DNA of 33,569 bases from an uncultured Ilumatobacter sp. (GCA_905480335.1 CAJQPY010000025.1:1-33569); one strand, 5' to 3'. Shown: positions 1 through 8,527, counted from the first letter of the stretch. The notes: generated by a model not told the origin, from the sequence alone. Made by a program: numbers and translations.

Positions 1-970
1 CTGGGTCCTCGACGAAGAGCTCGGCGGCGAGCATGCCCGACTCCAAGCCGTAGTCGATCCCCTCGCCATTCATCGGATTCACGAGACCCGCAGCGTCGCC
101 GATCGCAACCCAACCCGGCCCGACCCGCTTCTGTGTCGACATCGGGAGGCGCCAGGCACGCGGGCGTTCGAGATCCGGGCCCAATTCCCAGTCCGGTTCG
201 ACGGCGCGTTTGTACGACTGGATCATCGTGTTCAGGTTCAGCTTCTTGAATCCCTTCATCGTCGACAGCGCGCCGACGCCGATGTTGACGGTGCCATCGC
301 CGGCCGGGAACATCCAGCCGTAGCCCGGAACCGCCGTGCCGGTTTCGTCCTTCAACGACAGCATCGCTTCCAGATGCTCGTCGCCGTGCCGCGGTGTCTC
401 GGCATAGGTGCGGATCGCGAGACCGAATGTCTCACCTTCGACTCGAGTCGCGCCGAGCATCCGGGCCACCTGCCCGGGCGGCCCGGCAGCGACGATCGTG
501 AGGTCGGCCGCGATCTTCTCGCTCGGCCCGCTGACGACCCGGTCATCGCTGGTCGTGCGGGCCTCGACACCCACGACGCGTTCGCCCTCGATCATCGGCA
601 GTGCCTCCGTCTCGAAGCGGACATCGGCACCGGCAGCTGCAGCCGCATCGATGAGCGCAGCATCGAGGCGACGTCGCGGCCAGACCGCACCGTGATTCGG
701 GAACCGGTCGGTGGTGGGCCAGTCGAGCTCGCGAGTCGTCGTCCCGGCGATCATCCGGAGCCCGCGAATCCGATGGGCATCGGCCATGTCAATATCGAGT
801 TCGCGGAGCGCCCCGACAGCTCTCGGTGTGAGGCCGTCACCGCACACCTTGTCCCGACCGTGCAAGCCCTTCTCGAACACCACAACCTTCGCACCGAGGC
901 GGGCAGCACCGATTGCGGCGGCCGCGCCGGCCGGTCCGCCCCCGATGATTGCGACGTCGACCCTGCTCAC
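1..970 (-). CDS. Geranylgeranyl reductase-family FAD-dependent oxidoreductase (3' part beyond window)
   Basis: Reading the minus strand from a GTG at 970 gives an N-terminus VSRVDVAIIGGGPAGAAAA, a classic Rossmann GxGxxG FAD-binding loop at about residues 10-15, followed by an acidic residue at the end of strand 2 (VVVFEKG). Further on, GDGLTPRAVGAL, a long substrate-binding middle part, and the second FAD motif GWVAIGDAAGLVNPMNGEGI are all readable before the window edge. This order is that of the geranylgeranyl reductase/GGR family, which reduces isoprenoid chains such as those of menaquinone or polar lipids; the actual substrate is inferred only. The GTG start has a GGAG-like sequence only about 2 nt upstream, so the start is somewhat uncertain. 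The gene is divergent from the secreted protein at 1151, with a 180-bp gap. It runs off the left end, so at least the C-terminus is missing here. Confidence 0.85.
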   Translation of the reverse strand, partial: MSRVDVAIIGGGPAGAAAAIGAARLGAKVVVFEKGLHGRDKVCGDGLTPRAVGALRELDIDMADAHRIRGLRMIAGTTTRELDWPTTDRFPNHGAVWPRRRLDAALIDAAAAAGADVRFETEALPMIEGERVVGVEARTTSDDRVVSGPSEKIAADLTIVAAGPPGQVARMLGATRVEGETFGLAIRTYAETPRHGDEHLEAMLSLKDETGTAVPGYGWMFPAGDGTVNIGVGALSTMKGFKKLNLNTMIQSYKRAVEPDWELGPDLERPRAWRLPMSTQKRVGPGWVAIGDAAGLVNPMNGEGIDYGLESGMLAAELFVEDP

Positions 971-1150
971 CTCTCCACGGTGCCCCGAAACGCGCCGAAT
1001 TGCACGGTCCTGCGGGCGAAAGCCGGAGCGGCAACCGTCACGCGGATCCTTACCGAACCTTTCGACTTCCCATCCCGACCGCTGACCATCGAGGCGTTTC
1101 ATGGAATCCATCACCCCCCCGATCACTCGGGCCAACAAGGAGCAATCACC

Positions 1151-1744
1151 ATGAAGAACCTCACGAACAAGCGAATTCGGACCGGCCTGCTGACCGCAGC
1201 GCTGGCCGGTGGCACGATTCTCGGCGCCACGCAGGTCGGTGGCATCGTCAACGCCCAGGTAGATGACGTCCCCACCGAACAGAAGGCCGATGACCTGACA
1301 CGCGAGGAGCGTCGGGAGGCTCGCCAGGCCCGCCGCGAGGCTCGCCAGGAAGTGCGTCAGGCCAATGCCCAGGAAGTCGCTGACGTGATCGGCGTCGGCG
1401 TCGACGTGCTCCACGAGTGGATCCGAGGCGGTGGCACCCTCGCCGAGGTGGCCGAACAGAACGGGGTGTCGATCGACGCAGTCGTCGCCGTCCTCGTCGA
1501 ACATCAGAACGAGCGGATCGACGAAGCTGTCGCTAGCGGCCGGATCGATGCTGACGAGGCCAACGAGAAGCGGGCCGAGGTCACGGAGCGGGTCACCACT
1601 CGCGTCATCGAGGGCCGTCCCGAGCGTGGTGCAGGCGAAGGCGGCTTCGGTCCCCGTGGCGACCGTGGCGACCGTGGGCCCCGTGGCCACGGTGGCGAGG
1701 GTCCCCCCGCTGGTGCCCCAGCCGCTGCCGACGCCGAGGGCTGA
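1151..1744 (+). CDS. Small secreted protein with a helical repeat-like domain and Gly/Arg-rich tail
   Basis: I chose the ATG at 1151 because AAGGAG lies 8 nt upstream (1137-1142) and because a signal peptide begins right there: basic MKNLTNKRIR, a hydrophobic stretch LLTAALAGGTILGA, and a likely cleavage after VNA. The mature part (about 165 residues) starts with a charged coiled segment rich in R, E and Q, then a small helical module (ADVIGVGVDVLHEWIRGGGT to about residue 155) resembling helical repeats in many exported actinobacterial proteins. It ends in a Gly/Arg/Pro-rich tail. There are no enzyme motifs. A much longer frame upstream of the ATG is only the antisense of the flavoprotein gene. 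It lies upstream of a two-component pair on the same strand but is separated from it by a strong hairpin. Function unknown; export is the only confident statement. Confidence 0.75.
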   Translation: MKNLTNKRIRTGLLTAALAGGTILGATQVGGIVNAQVDDVPTEQKADDLTREERREARQARREARQEVRQANAQEVADVIGVGVDVLHEWIRGGGTLAEVAEQNGVSIDAVVAVLVEHQNERIDEAVASGRIDADEANEKRAEVTERVTTRVIEGRPERGAGEGGFGPRGDRGDRGPRGHGGEGPPAGAPAAADAEG

Positions 1745-1779
1745 CCAGCGCCGGGTTCGCTGCGTCGCCACAGCGCTGC

Positions 1780-1818
1780 AGGGTCCGGCCGGGCGTCCCT
1801 TCGCCCCGGCCGGACCCT
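1780..1818 (+). terminator. GC-rich hairpin after the secreted protein gene
   Basis: The arms AGGGTCCGGCCGGG (1780-1793) and CCCGGCCGGACCCT (1805-1818) are perfect 14-bp complements around an 11-nt loop. There is no T-run, as is usual for high-GC actinobacterial terminators. The position, 36 bp after the stop of the secreted protein gene and before the response regulator promoter, fits a terminator that insulates the two-component operon. Confidence 0.7.
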
Positions 1819-1843
1819 TGTCGGCGCGCCACATCCCCTGACC

Positions 1844-1849
1844 TAGATT
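1844..1849 (+). promoter_or_regulatory. -10 box for a leaderless response-regulator transcript
   Basis: TAGATT fits the actinobacterial TANNNT -10 pattern. It ends 9 nt before the A of the response regulator ATG (1859), and no Shine-Dalgarno sequence precedes that ATG, so transcription would start at or within a few bases of the start codon. No convincing -35 is visible. Confidence 0.45.
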
Positions 1850-1858
1850 GATGTCCAC

Positions 1859-2545
1859 ATGTCGACCATTCTGATCGCCGAAGACGACAAGCAGATCCGC
1901 GAGGCGCTCGACCGCATCCTCCGTTTCGAGGGCTACCGCACGTTGCCGGTGAATGACGGCGCTGCAGCGCTCGAAGCGTTCGTCGAACACGAGCCCGATG
2001 CGGTGATTCTCGATGTGAACATGCCATTCGTCGATGGGCTCAGCGTGACTCGCAAGCTTCGCGACCGCGGCGATCGCACCCCGATTCTGATCCTCACGGC
2101 ACGGCAGACCACGGCCGACCGGGTCGAGGGGCTCGATGCCGGCGCCGATGACTACCTGCCGAAACCATTCGAGCTCGACGAGCTGCTGGCCCGGATCCGG
2201 GCCCTGCTTAGGCGCAGCGGGAACGGCCTGGTCAGCCCGGCGCTCATCGTCGACGACCTGACGGTCGATACGGCGAAGTGGCTGGTCACCCGCGCCGAGC
2301 GCACTATCGAGCTGACGAAAACCGAGTTCGACATCCTCGAGCTCCTCGCCCGTAACGCCGACATTGTGCTCTCGCGCAGCCAGATCTACGAAGAGATCTG
2401 GGGCTACGACTTCGAGTCGTCGTCGAAATCACTCGACGTCCATGTCGGCTACCTCCGCCGCAAGCTCGAAGACGGTGGTGAACCGCGGGTGCTGCACACC
2501 GTTCGCGGCATCGGCTACGTAATTCGGCCGCCGGTCGGCGAATGA
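1859..2545 (+). CDS. OmpR/PhoB-family response regulator
   Basis: This 228-residue protein is a full-length two-domain regulator. The receiver domain (about 1-115) carries the acidic pair E8/D9-D10, the phosphoacceptor D52 in VILDVNMP, the switch threonine T80 in ILTAR and the conserved K102 in PKPF. The C-terminal winged-helix domain (about 130-225) has the usual KTEFDILELLARN and the wing region VHVGYLRRKLE followed by HTVRGIGYVI. It is closest in style to the MprA/TcrX group. Its stop overlaps the start of the kinase by 4 bp (ATGA), so the two are translationally coupled. The likely regulon is unknown; the small exported protein upstream is one possible target by position only. Confidence 0.95.
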   Translation: MSTILIAEDDKQIREALDRILRFEGYRTLPVNDGAAALEAFVEHEPDAVILDVNMPFVDGLSVTRKLRDRGDRTPILILTARQTTADRVEGLDAGADDYLPKPFELDELLARIRALLRRSGNGLVSPALIVDDLTVDTAKWLVTRAERTIELTKTEFDILELLARNADIVLSRSQIYEEIWGYDFESSSKSLDVHVGYLRRKLEDGGEPRVLHTVRGIGYVIRPPVGE

Positions 2546-3990
2546 GTCTGAGGTCCCGACTCGCAGTTCTTTTCGGGCTCGTCGCGCTCGTCGCGAGTGC
2601 GCTCGTCGGCGCGATTTCGTATCGCAGCACGGCGAGTGAGTTGCGGGACTCCACCGACCGCTTTCTGGAGCAGCGTGCCGATGAGACGGTGCAGGCCGTC
2701 CTCGACCGCGGTGTCGAGGGCCGCTCGGGAGACAACAATCCGAGCCGTCGGAGCCCCAATCGTCCGAACCGCATCGACAATGGATTGCCGGTTGCCGACG
2801 ATGACGCCATCATTCAGATCACCGGGCCGGGCGGGGCACGGATCACCAGTAGCAGCGTGCTGCCCGCCACCGACGCGTCCGAAGCGCTCCGGGTCTTGCG
2901 CCCTGGTCGAACGTCGCAACCCGTCACGCAGTTCGAGGACATCACGATCGACGGCGAGCCTTACCGGATGCTGTCGCAGTCAATCCCTCAGGGCGGTGTG
3001 ATCCAAGTGGCCCGCTCGATCGGTGAGGCCGAGGCGTTGGAATCGGTCTTGATCGGTCGGTTCGTTGCGATTGCCGCTGTGGTTGCGCTCGTCGCAGCCG
3101 GGCTCGGTTGGCTGATTGCGGCGAGAGCAACCGCACCGCTGCGGCGGCTTTCGATGGTGGCGTCGGAGGTTGCAGCAACACGAGACTTCACGACCGACGT
3201 CGGTGAGGCGAACCGCAACGACGAGATCGGTCGGCTCGCGAGCGGCTTTGCGACGATGCTCGATACGTTGGAGGCGAGTCGGGTTCAGCAGCACCGGCTG
3301 GTTCACGATGCCGGTCACGAGATGCGGACGCCGTTGACCAGTCTTCGCGCCAATGTCGCCATGCTCGAACGCGCCGGAGAGCTCCCGTCCGAAGACCGCG
3401 AGGAGATCCTCGCTGCGATTCGCTCCGAGCTGATCGAACTCAGCGACCTGTTCGACGAGATGATCGATCTCGCCACCGATCAGCGCGAAGCGGACATGGT
3501 GTTCGAGCAGGTCGATCTCGCATGGCTTGTCGGCGATGTTGCAGCTCGTTGGGAGCGGCGCAGCGGTCGGACGATCGAGATCGAAGTTTCATCCAGCCTG
3601 GTGATGGGCGAGGCGGTGATGCTCGAGCGAGCGGTCGGCAACCTCGTGAGCAACGCGGACAAGTTCAGCCCACCGGGTGCGCCGATCACGATGGTGTCCG
3701 CCGATGGCATGGTCAGCGTCCGAGACGCCGGCCCGGGCATCCCTGCTGCCGATCTCGATCGGATTTTCGATCGCTTCTATCGCAGTGACGTCACCCGTTC
3801 GATGCCCGGGTCGGGTCTGGGCCTATCGATCGTCGCGCAGATCGTGCGGCGCCACGGTGGCCAGGTGTGGGCGCGCAACGCCGACGGTGGCGGGGCCGAG
3901 GTCGGGTTGCGGCTTCAGGTGGTCGCAGATGCCGACTCGGTCTCGGACTCGACGTCGACATCGGGCGCGACCGACTCCGGCTCCAACTGA
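2542..3990 (+). CDS. Sensor histidine kinase (MprB-like), partner of the upstream regulator
   Basis: The 482-residue protein has an N-terminal membrane segment (about 5-26), an extracytoplasmic sensor region (about 30-168), a second membrane segment (about 171-190) and a HAMP linker (about 191-245). The dimerisation/phosphoacceptor box is HDAGHEMRTPLTSL with phospho-histidine H259. The HATPase domain shows the N box NLVSNADKFSPP (about 367-378), the G1 box RDAGPGIP with IFDRFYRS, and the G2 box GSGLGLSIV. The C-terminal 20 residues are a low-complexity S/T/D tail, encoded on DNA shared with the opposite gene: the 3' end overlaps the convergent HTTM gene by 76 bp. The signal sensed is not recognisable. 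It forms a standard kinase-regulator pair with the gene at 1859. Confidence 0.95.
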   Translation: MSLRSRLAVLFGLVALVASALVGAISYRSTASELRDSTDRFLEQRADETVQAVLDRGVEGRSGDNNPSRRSPNRPNRIDNGLPVADDDAIIQITGPGGARITSSSVLPATDASEALRVLRPGRTSQPVTQFEDITIDGEPYRMLSQSIPQGGVIQVARSIGEAEALESVLIGRFVAIAAVVALVAAGLGWLIAARATAPLRRLSMVASEVAATRDFTTDVGEANRNDEIGRLASGFATMLDTLEASRVQQHRLVHDAGHEMRTPLTSLRANVAMLERAGELPSEDREEILAAIRSELIELSDLFDEMIDLATDQREADMVFEQVDLAWLVGDVAARWERRSGRTIEIEVSSSLVMGEAVMLERAVGNLVSNADKFSPPGAPITMVSADGMVSVRDAGPGIPAADLDRIFDRFYRSDVTRSMPGSGLGLSIVAQIVRRHGGQVWARNADGGGAEVGLRLQVVADADSVSDSTSTSGATDSGSN

Positions 3991-4868
3991 CGTCGGCGAC
4001 GCGCGCGCATCAACGCGTCGATCGCGTCGGCATCGAGGAACGTCATCAACCCGGCGGTCATCGCGAGCCCGAAGGGCCCGACCAGCATCAGCCCGCCGAT
4101 GCAGAGATGGAGGAGCACGCCGAGCACGATCAGCAGCGGCCGGAGCGGCTTGTACCAGAGCAGGGTCCCGAGGATCAGCTCCACCACGAGGATGCCCCAG
4201 GTGAGCGCCGCAACGATCCAGATGCTGTCGACGAGCACGTCAAGCTGTCCGAACCGCTGGAGATCCTGTAGACGCAGTGCCGTCGACACGGCGGTGCCCT
4301 CATGCCACTCGTTGCCGCTCTTCGACCAGAACGCAACGAGATACACGACCATCACCTGCAACTGCACCAGCCGCAGTCCCCACGGGGCGACCATTCCGGC
4401 TGAGGACAGCGCGTCGCGGCCGAGTCGCCGGTAACGGTCGAACGACAGCGCAGCGCCGGTCGGCGTGAAGGCCAGCAGCAGTGTCAGGTTGCGCAGGATG
4501 ATGTCGCCCGAGTTGAGGATCAAAGGGTTCCGGCGCTGCACCGCGACCAGCAGGACGAATGCAGCCAACAGCCAGATCGTCGGCTTCCAGCCCACGATGA
4601 TCGCGAGTGATGCAAGGGTCAGCCCCACCAGGCCCAGTCGAATCTCTGTGGACGTGTCGAGTGTGATCCACCGGAACCGATCGCTCGCCAGCTCGGGCGG
4701 CAGGACGGCGTTCTCGCCGAGCAGAGCGGGCACGTCGAAGAGCATCGTGATGCTCCAGAGGAAGATCGTGAGACCGATGATGATGCGCGCGATTGCCAGG
4801 GGCCATGCCGATCGGCGCGCGATGAACAGCCGGCGCGCCGCGGCGTCGACTGTCGCGCTCGAGCTCAC
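3915..4868 (-). CDS. HTTM-domain multipass membrane protein
   Basis: The start is a GTG at 4868 that overlaps the stop of the upstream gene as GTGA; the frame is open further upstream but that part is antisense to a better gene. The 317-residue product has several membrane helices (ARIIIGLTIFLW, LVGLTLASLAIIVGW, WLLAAFVLLVAVQRR, LRLVQLQVMVVYLVAFWSK, LVVELILGTLLWYKPLRPLL, GVLLHLCIGGLMLVGPFGLAM). The layout matches the HTTM (horizontally transferred transmembrane, vitamin K-dependent carboxylase-like) family. Most bacterial members have no known substrate. The C-terminal tail beyond RARRRR is acidic and low in complexity, and is encoded antisense to the kinase tail. It is coupled to the partner at 4865-5422. 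Confidence 0.8.
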   Translation of the reverse strand: MSSSATVDAAARRLFIARRSAWPLAIARIIIGLTIFLWSITMLFDVPALLGENAVLPPELASDRFRWITLDTSTEIRLGLVGLTLASLAIIVGWKPTIWLLAAFVLLVAVQRRNPLILNSGDIILRNLTLLLAFTPTGAALSFDRYRRLGRDALSSAGMVAPWGLRLVQLQVMVVYLVAFWSKSGNEWHEGTAVSTALRLQDLQRFGQLDVLVDSIWIVAALTWGILVVELILGTLLWYKPLRPLLIVLGVLLHLCIGGLMLVGPFGLAMTAGLMTFLDADAIDALMRARRRRQLEPESVAPDVDVESETESASATT

Positions 4869-5422
4869 TGGCTGCCCTCCCAGGTGTAGAACTCGAACTC
4901 GTTCCACCCGCTGTCGGTGGTTCGCCCCCCGGCTGTGAGTGGATCGTGTTCGATCCACCGTCGAATCAGCGTCACGCTCGCCGGTTCGACCCCGTCATGA
5001 ACGTGCTCGTAGGCAATCCACTGTGCGAATGACGGCCAGAAGGACTCGCGGTTGTCGAGTCGGATCCGCTCCTGGAACTTGTGCCATCGATATTGGCGGT
5101 ACGCCCCGAACCCGGGGTCAAATTCGGGAATGTCCCAGATCTCCGTCGTGCCGTCGACGTACTCGATTCGGGCACGTACGTCGATCGAGTCGCTGCGCGG
5201 AGTTGGGCTGAACACGGCCCAGTCCTGAATGAGGCCGATGTCCTCGGCAGGTCCCCACCAGCCGGCAATCTCGTCGCGCACAGCGGATGCGGGCAGATTC
5301 GGGGCGAGGATCCCGAACGAGCCGACGGCGATGATCAGCGCGATGACCCCCCGCCCGATGCGCGTCTCGAGTAGTCGGGTATGGCCGTCGACGTCGTCGG
5401 TCGGGTCGGCTTCGTCCACCAC
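4865..5422 (-). CDS. Single-pass membrane protein paired with the HTTM protein
   Basis: About 185 residues. One membrane helix lies near the N-terminus (VIALIIAVGSFGILAPNL), followed by a globular part starting WWGPAEDIGLIQDWAVFSPTPRS and ending NEFEFYTWEGSQ. The start is one of two adjacent GTG codons (5422 or 5419) just after the preceding gene; frames further upstream are antisense to the nitronate monooxygenase. The motif 'DWAVFSPTP' with later aromatic-rich strands is typical of small proteins that travel next to HTTM genes, as I recall, but I know no function. The 4-bp overlap with the HTTM start suggests that the two products are made together and may form a complex. Confidence 0.7.
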   Translation of the reverse strand: MVDEADPTDDVDGHTRLLETRIGRGVIALIIAVGSFGILAPNLPASAVRDEIAGWWGPAEDIGLIQDWAVFSPTPRSDSIDVRARIEYVDGTTEIWDIPEFDPGFGAYRQYRWHKFQERIRLDNRESFWPSFAQWIAYEHVHDGVEPASVTLIRRWIEHDPLTAGGRTTDSGWNEFEFYTWEGSQ

Positions 5423-5463
5423 GTCATCGTGCCAGACGCCGCTCGGACATCTGTGGCACGGGA

Positions 5464-6609
5464 TCAGGTCTGAAGCTGGCCGGAGAGCGACTCGACGGCG
5501 TCGATGAACTCCTCGATCATCTCCAGGACGACAGACGCCGCGCTCTTCGGCTGATTCATCGTGCCGACGATCTGCCCGACGAAGTAGTTCGACAATTCCT
5601 CGGCGCCCGAACCCGGCGTGAACGCAGCCCGAGCGATGCGCTTCTGAGCGGTGTTGGTGAGGATTGGTTGGAGCGGCATCCCAAGCGGCTCGGGCGTATC
5701 GACGCGCTCCCACTCCTCGGTCCACTTCGACTTGAGCATGCGCGCGTGTTTGCCGGTGAGGGATCGCGAGCGGATCGTGTCGGCCGAGGTTGCGGCGAGG
5801 AACTTCTGTTTCACGATGGGGTGGGTCTCCGCTTCGTCGGTCGTCAACCACACTGAGCCGCACCAGACGCCCTGGGCGCCCAGCGCCATCGCCGCCGCCA
5901 TCTGTCGGCCCCGGCCGATTCCACCTGCGCCCAGCACGGGAATCTCGACGGCATCGACGATCTCGGGGATCAACACCATCGACCCGATCTCGCCAGTGTG
6001 GCCCCCGGCTTCGGACCCCTGAGCGATGATGATGTCGACGCCGGCAGCCTGATGACGCTCGGCGTGCTGCGGACGGCCCGCGAGCGCTCCGACCAACTTG
6101 CCCTCCTCTTTGCAGCGGTCGATGAGGAACTGCGGGGGCGGCCCAAGGGCGTTCACCACGAAGGCGGTGTCGTGGGCGAGCGCGATGTCGAGCAACGGCA
6201 TCGCCTGCTTGGCGCTGAACGGCGCGCTGCCCCCCGCACCGGTGGCGGGCACGTTGCCTCGGGTCGAGTCGTCATCGGGCAGGTCGGGGACGTCGTAGCG
6301 ATCAAGGATGTCGGCCACGAACTCGCGATGGGTGTCGGGGATCAGCGCCGCGATGTCGTCGAGTGTGTAGCCACCGTCTCCATCGCCGGCGTATTTGGCC
6401 GGCACGATCAGGTCGACGCCGTACGGCTTTCCGCCCACTTCGTTCTCGATCCATTCGAGGTCGATCTCGAGCTGTTCTGGCGAGTGCGCAACAGCGCCGA
6501 GGACACCGAGCCCGCCGGCTTTCGAGACTGCGGCGACGACGTCGCGACAATGGCTGAAGGCAAAGATCGGGAATTCGATGTCGAGCATCTCGGTGGCAGC
6601 AGTCTTCAT
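5464..6609 (-). CDS. Nitronate monooxygenase (2-nitropropane dioxygenase family)
   Basis: The start is the ATG at 6609 (MKTAATEMLDIEFPIFAFS), preceded by GAGGATGGCGG. The 381-residue protein is an FMN TIM barrel. It shows the N-terminal FPIFAFSHCRDVVAAVSKAGGLGVLG, the central GSEAGGHTGEIGSMVLIPEIVDAV and the phosphate-binding AGGIGRGRQMAAAMALGAQGVWCGSVWL. The histidine in AGGHTGE occupies the usual catalytic-base region. Family members oxidise alkyl nitronates such as propionate-3-nitronate; many actinobacterial relatives have unknown substrates. An insertion around DSTRGNVPATGAGGS suggests a specialised lid. It is divergent from the dehydrogenase at 6701 (91-bp gap), and lies 41 bp upstream of the HTTM partner on the same strand, so the three may be one transcript. 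Confidence 0.9.
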   Translation of the reverse strand: MKTAATEMLDIEFPIFAFSHCRDVVAAVSKAGGLGVLGAVAHSPEQLEIDLEWIENEVGGKPYGVDLIVPAKYAGDGDGGYTLDDIAALIPDTHREFVADILDRYDVPDLPDDDSTRGNVPATGAGGSAPFSAKQAMPLLDIALAHDTAFVVNALGPPPQFLIDRCKEEGKLVGALAGRPQHAERHQAAGVDIIIAQGSEAGGHTGEIGSMVLIPEIVDAVEIPVLGAGGIGRGRQMAAAMALGAQGVWCGSVWLTTDEAETHPIVKQKFLAATSADTIRSRSLTGKHARMLKSKWTEEWERVDTPEPLGMPLQPILTNTAQKRIARAAFTPGSGAEELSNYFVGQIVGTMNQPKSAASVVLEMIEEFIDAVESLSGQLQT

Positions 6610-6700
6610 CCCGCCATCCTCGCGGCGACGGCCGCGTTGGGACGAACTCGTTGCACTGCGGGTCTGACCCAACCTGCAGCGGTCTGGCACACTCCGTCAG

Positions 6701-7657
6701 ATGGCTGACGTGCTGTTCTGTACCGACGACTTCGCCGCCCGGCACGGTGATCGCGTGCGGGCGATCGCGCCCGATCTCCAATTGTTGACGCTCGATGGCA
6801 ACGACGAGGTCGGCGAGGCAGACCTTGCCCGGATCACGCTGGCGTTCTTCTCCCACGATGCGTGGCCGGAGCGAGCGGCGAACTACTTCGGTGTGGTGCT
6901 GCGCGCCGACAACCTTCGGTGGCTCCACACCATGTCAGCCGGCGTCGACAGCCCGATCTTCACGACGTTCACCGACCGGGGGGTCCGCCTCACCACGTCC
7001 TCAGGCAGCAGCGCCGCGCCCATTGCGCGAACCGCCATGATGTATCTCCTCGCGCTGAGCCGGGACCTTCCGTCCATGCTTCGCGCGCAGGATCGCGCCG
7101 ATTGGAACTGGCACAAGTGGAACGAGATCGGGGGCCGGTCGGTTGCCGTCGTCGGATGGGGTCCGATCGGGCAAGAGGTGGCGCGGCTCGCTGAAGCATT
7201 CGACATGGTGCCGACCATCGTCCGGCGCCGGGCGCTCGGTGACGAGCCGCACCCCGTGCGGCCCCTGTCCGAGCTCGCCGACATCGCTCGAACGCACGAC
7301 GCCGTGGTCGTGGCACTGCCCCTCACGCCGAACACGGACGGGATCATCACCGCTGACGTGTTGGATGCGATCGGGCCGACCGGCTACTTCGTGAACGTGG
7401 GCCGAGGGGAACTCGTGGACCAACCGGCGCTCACGGCGGCGCTGCTCGAGGGCCGCCTCGGGGGTGCGGGCATCGACGTCACCACACCCGAGCCGCTGCC
7501 GGCTGACGACTCGCTGTGGGCCGCACCGAACGTGATCATCACGCCGCACAATTCGGGCTCGACCGATGGCACGGGCGGCCGCGCAGACGAAGCCTTCCTC
7601 GCCAACCTCGAACGTTGGGTCGCCGGCGCCGACCTCGCCAACGAAGTCGCGCCGTGA
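6701..7657 (+). CDS. D-isomer-specific 2-hydroxyacid dehydrogenase
   Basis: The 318-residue NAD(P)-dependent enzyme has the nucleotide-binding loop VAVVGWGPIGQEVA (a GxGxxG). Its catalytic set is the arginine in VNVGRGELVD, the glutamate in TTPEPLPADD and the histidine in ITPHNSGST. These residues define the family that interconverts 2-oxo acids and D-2-hydroxy acids; the individual substrate cannot be told from sequence. There is no Shine-Dalgarno in front of the ATG at 6701. The stop overlaps the GTG of the phosphatase as GTGA, so the downstream gene is translationally coupled. Confidence 0.9.
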   Translation: MADVLFCTDDFAARHGDRVRAIAPDLQLLTLDGNDEVGEADLARITLAFFSHDAWPERAANYFGVVLRADNLRWLHTMSAGVDSPIFTTFTDRGVRLTTSSGSSAAPIARTAMMYLLALSRDLPSMLRAQDRADWNWHKWNEIGGRSVAVVGWGPIGQEVARLAEAFDMVPTIVRRRALGDEPHPVRPLSELADIARTHDAVVVALPLTPNTDGIITADVLDAIGPTGYFVNVGRGELVDQPALTAALLEGRLGGAGIDVTTPEPLPADDSLWAAPNVIITPHNSGSTDGTGGRADEAFLANLERWVAGADLANEVAP

Positions 7658-8169
7658 GCTGGCCGAGCGGTCGCCAGCTCGACGGAGGCATCGACCGCAT
7701 CGCGCTGCCCGTCGACGTCGACGGAGCTCTCTTCCTGTGCGGCAAACACGTCGTCGGACCCGATCCCGAAGCCGTCCGAGCGCAACTCGGCGCCGGTGCG
7801 ATCGTCGTCAGCTTCAACCAGCCGCGCGACATCGCGCGCTACGACGGCTACGCGGAATGGCTCGGCAGCTCACCGGACGCGCGCTGGATGCCCGTCCCGG
7901 ACTTCCACGCACCGTCGCTCGATGACGCGCTGCCGCTGCTTGATGACGTTGCTGGTCTGCTCCGTGCTGGTCGTCCGGTGATCATGCACTGTTCGGCCGG
8001 CATCGGGCGGGCCGGGACGATGGCGGTTGCGGTGCTGATGGTGCTCGGCATGTCGTGGTCGGACGCGCTCGCGCAAGTGGCGAGCGACCGCCGTGGAGCG
8101 GGACCGGAAGTCGGTTCGCAGAGTGAGCTGATCCAGTCGCTCGCGGGCTTCCTCGCAGCCGACCGCTGA
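7654..8169 (+). CDS. Dual-specificity-type protein phosphatase
   Basis: The start is the GTG at 7654, which overlaps the dehydrogenase stop (GTGA). The 171-residue protein carries the cysteine-phosphatase signature HCSAGIGRAGT: nucleophile C113 and phosphate-binding R119 of HCx5R. An aspartate in VPDFHAPSLDD about 25 residues earlier fits the general acid. The size and the compact fold fit small DSP/cyclin-dependent-kinase-inhibitor-3-like phosphatases. It could dephosphorylate proteins or small phosphorylated metabolites; the tight link to a metabolic dehydrogenase makes the second possibility worth keeping. It is convergent with the Dabb gene at 8182. Confidence 0.85.
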   Translation: MSWPSGRQLDGGIDRIALPVDVDGALFLCGKHVVGPDPEAVRAQLGAGAIVVSFNQPRDIARYDGYAEWLGSSPDARWMPVPDFHAPSLDDALPLLDDVAGLLRAGRPVIMHCSAGIGRAGTMAVAVLMVLGMSWSDALAQVASDRRGAGPEVGSQSELIQSLAGFLAADR

Positions 8170-8181
8170 GCCGTTGGGGTG

Positions 8182-8478
8182 TCAGCCTGCATCGTACTGA
8201 ACCGCGCTGCGGGCGCTGACCCGGCCTTTGATGTAGTCGGCGATCACCTGTTGATGGTCCGGATGATCGCGGTACGTGACGTAGTCATCGGTCGACGCGT
8301 ATTCGCCGACGATCACGTAGTCGAAGTTGCCGTCGCTGAGCCCCAGGTCGGGGCCGTGGCGGTAGTCCCCGACTTCGGGGATGGTTGCGACGAGCGCATC
8401 GAGTGCGGCACCGGTCGCCTCGACGTGCGCGGGGTCGACATCGTCGTTCCACTTGAACATGACCACGTGTCTGAACAT
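8182..8478 (-). CDS. Dabb (stress-responsive alpha/beta barrel) domain protein
   Basis: The ATG at 8478 gives a 98-residue protein beginning MFRHVVMFKWNDDVDPAH, the usual opening of the Dabb ferredoxin-like fold, and continuing with YRHGPDLGLSDGNFDYVIVGEYAS and the YRDHPDHQQV helix. Such proteins are dimeric small alpha-beta barrels with varied or unknown roles. It lies 49 bp downstream of the UGA-containing lipoprotein gene on the same strand and may share its transcript. Confidence 0.85.
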   Translation of the reverse strand: MFRHVVMFKWNDDVDPAHVEATGAALDALVATIPEVGDYRHGPDLGLSDGNFDYVIVGEYASTDDYVTYRDHPDHQQVIADYIKGRVSARSAVQYDAG

Positions 8479-8527
8479 GGTCGCCAGTATGACGGGTGGA
8501 TGATGCCGTCGCGGTGGCTCGGTGATG

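Noticed and set aside
374..1150. Long plus-strand frame running into the secreted protein
   Set aside because: It is antisense to the flavoprotein gene, whose FAD motifs are clear. The real gene starts at the ATG at 1151 with a ribosome binding site and a signal peptide.
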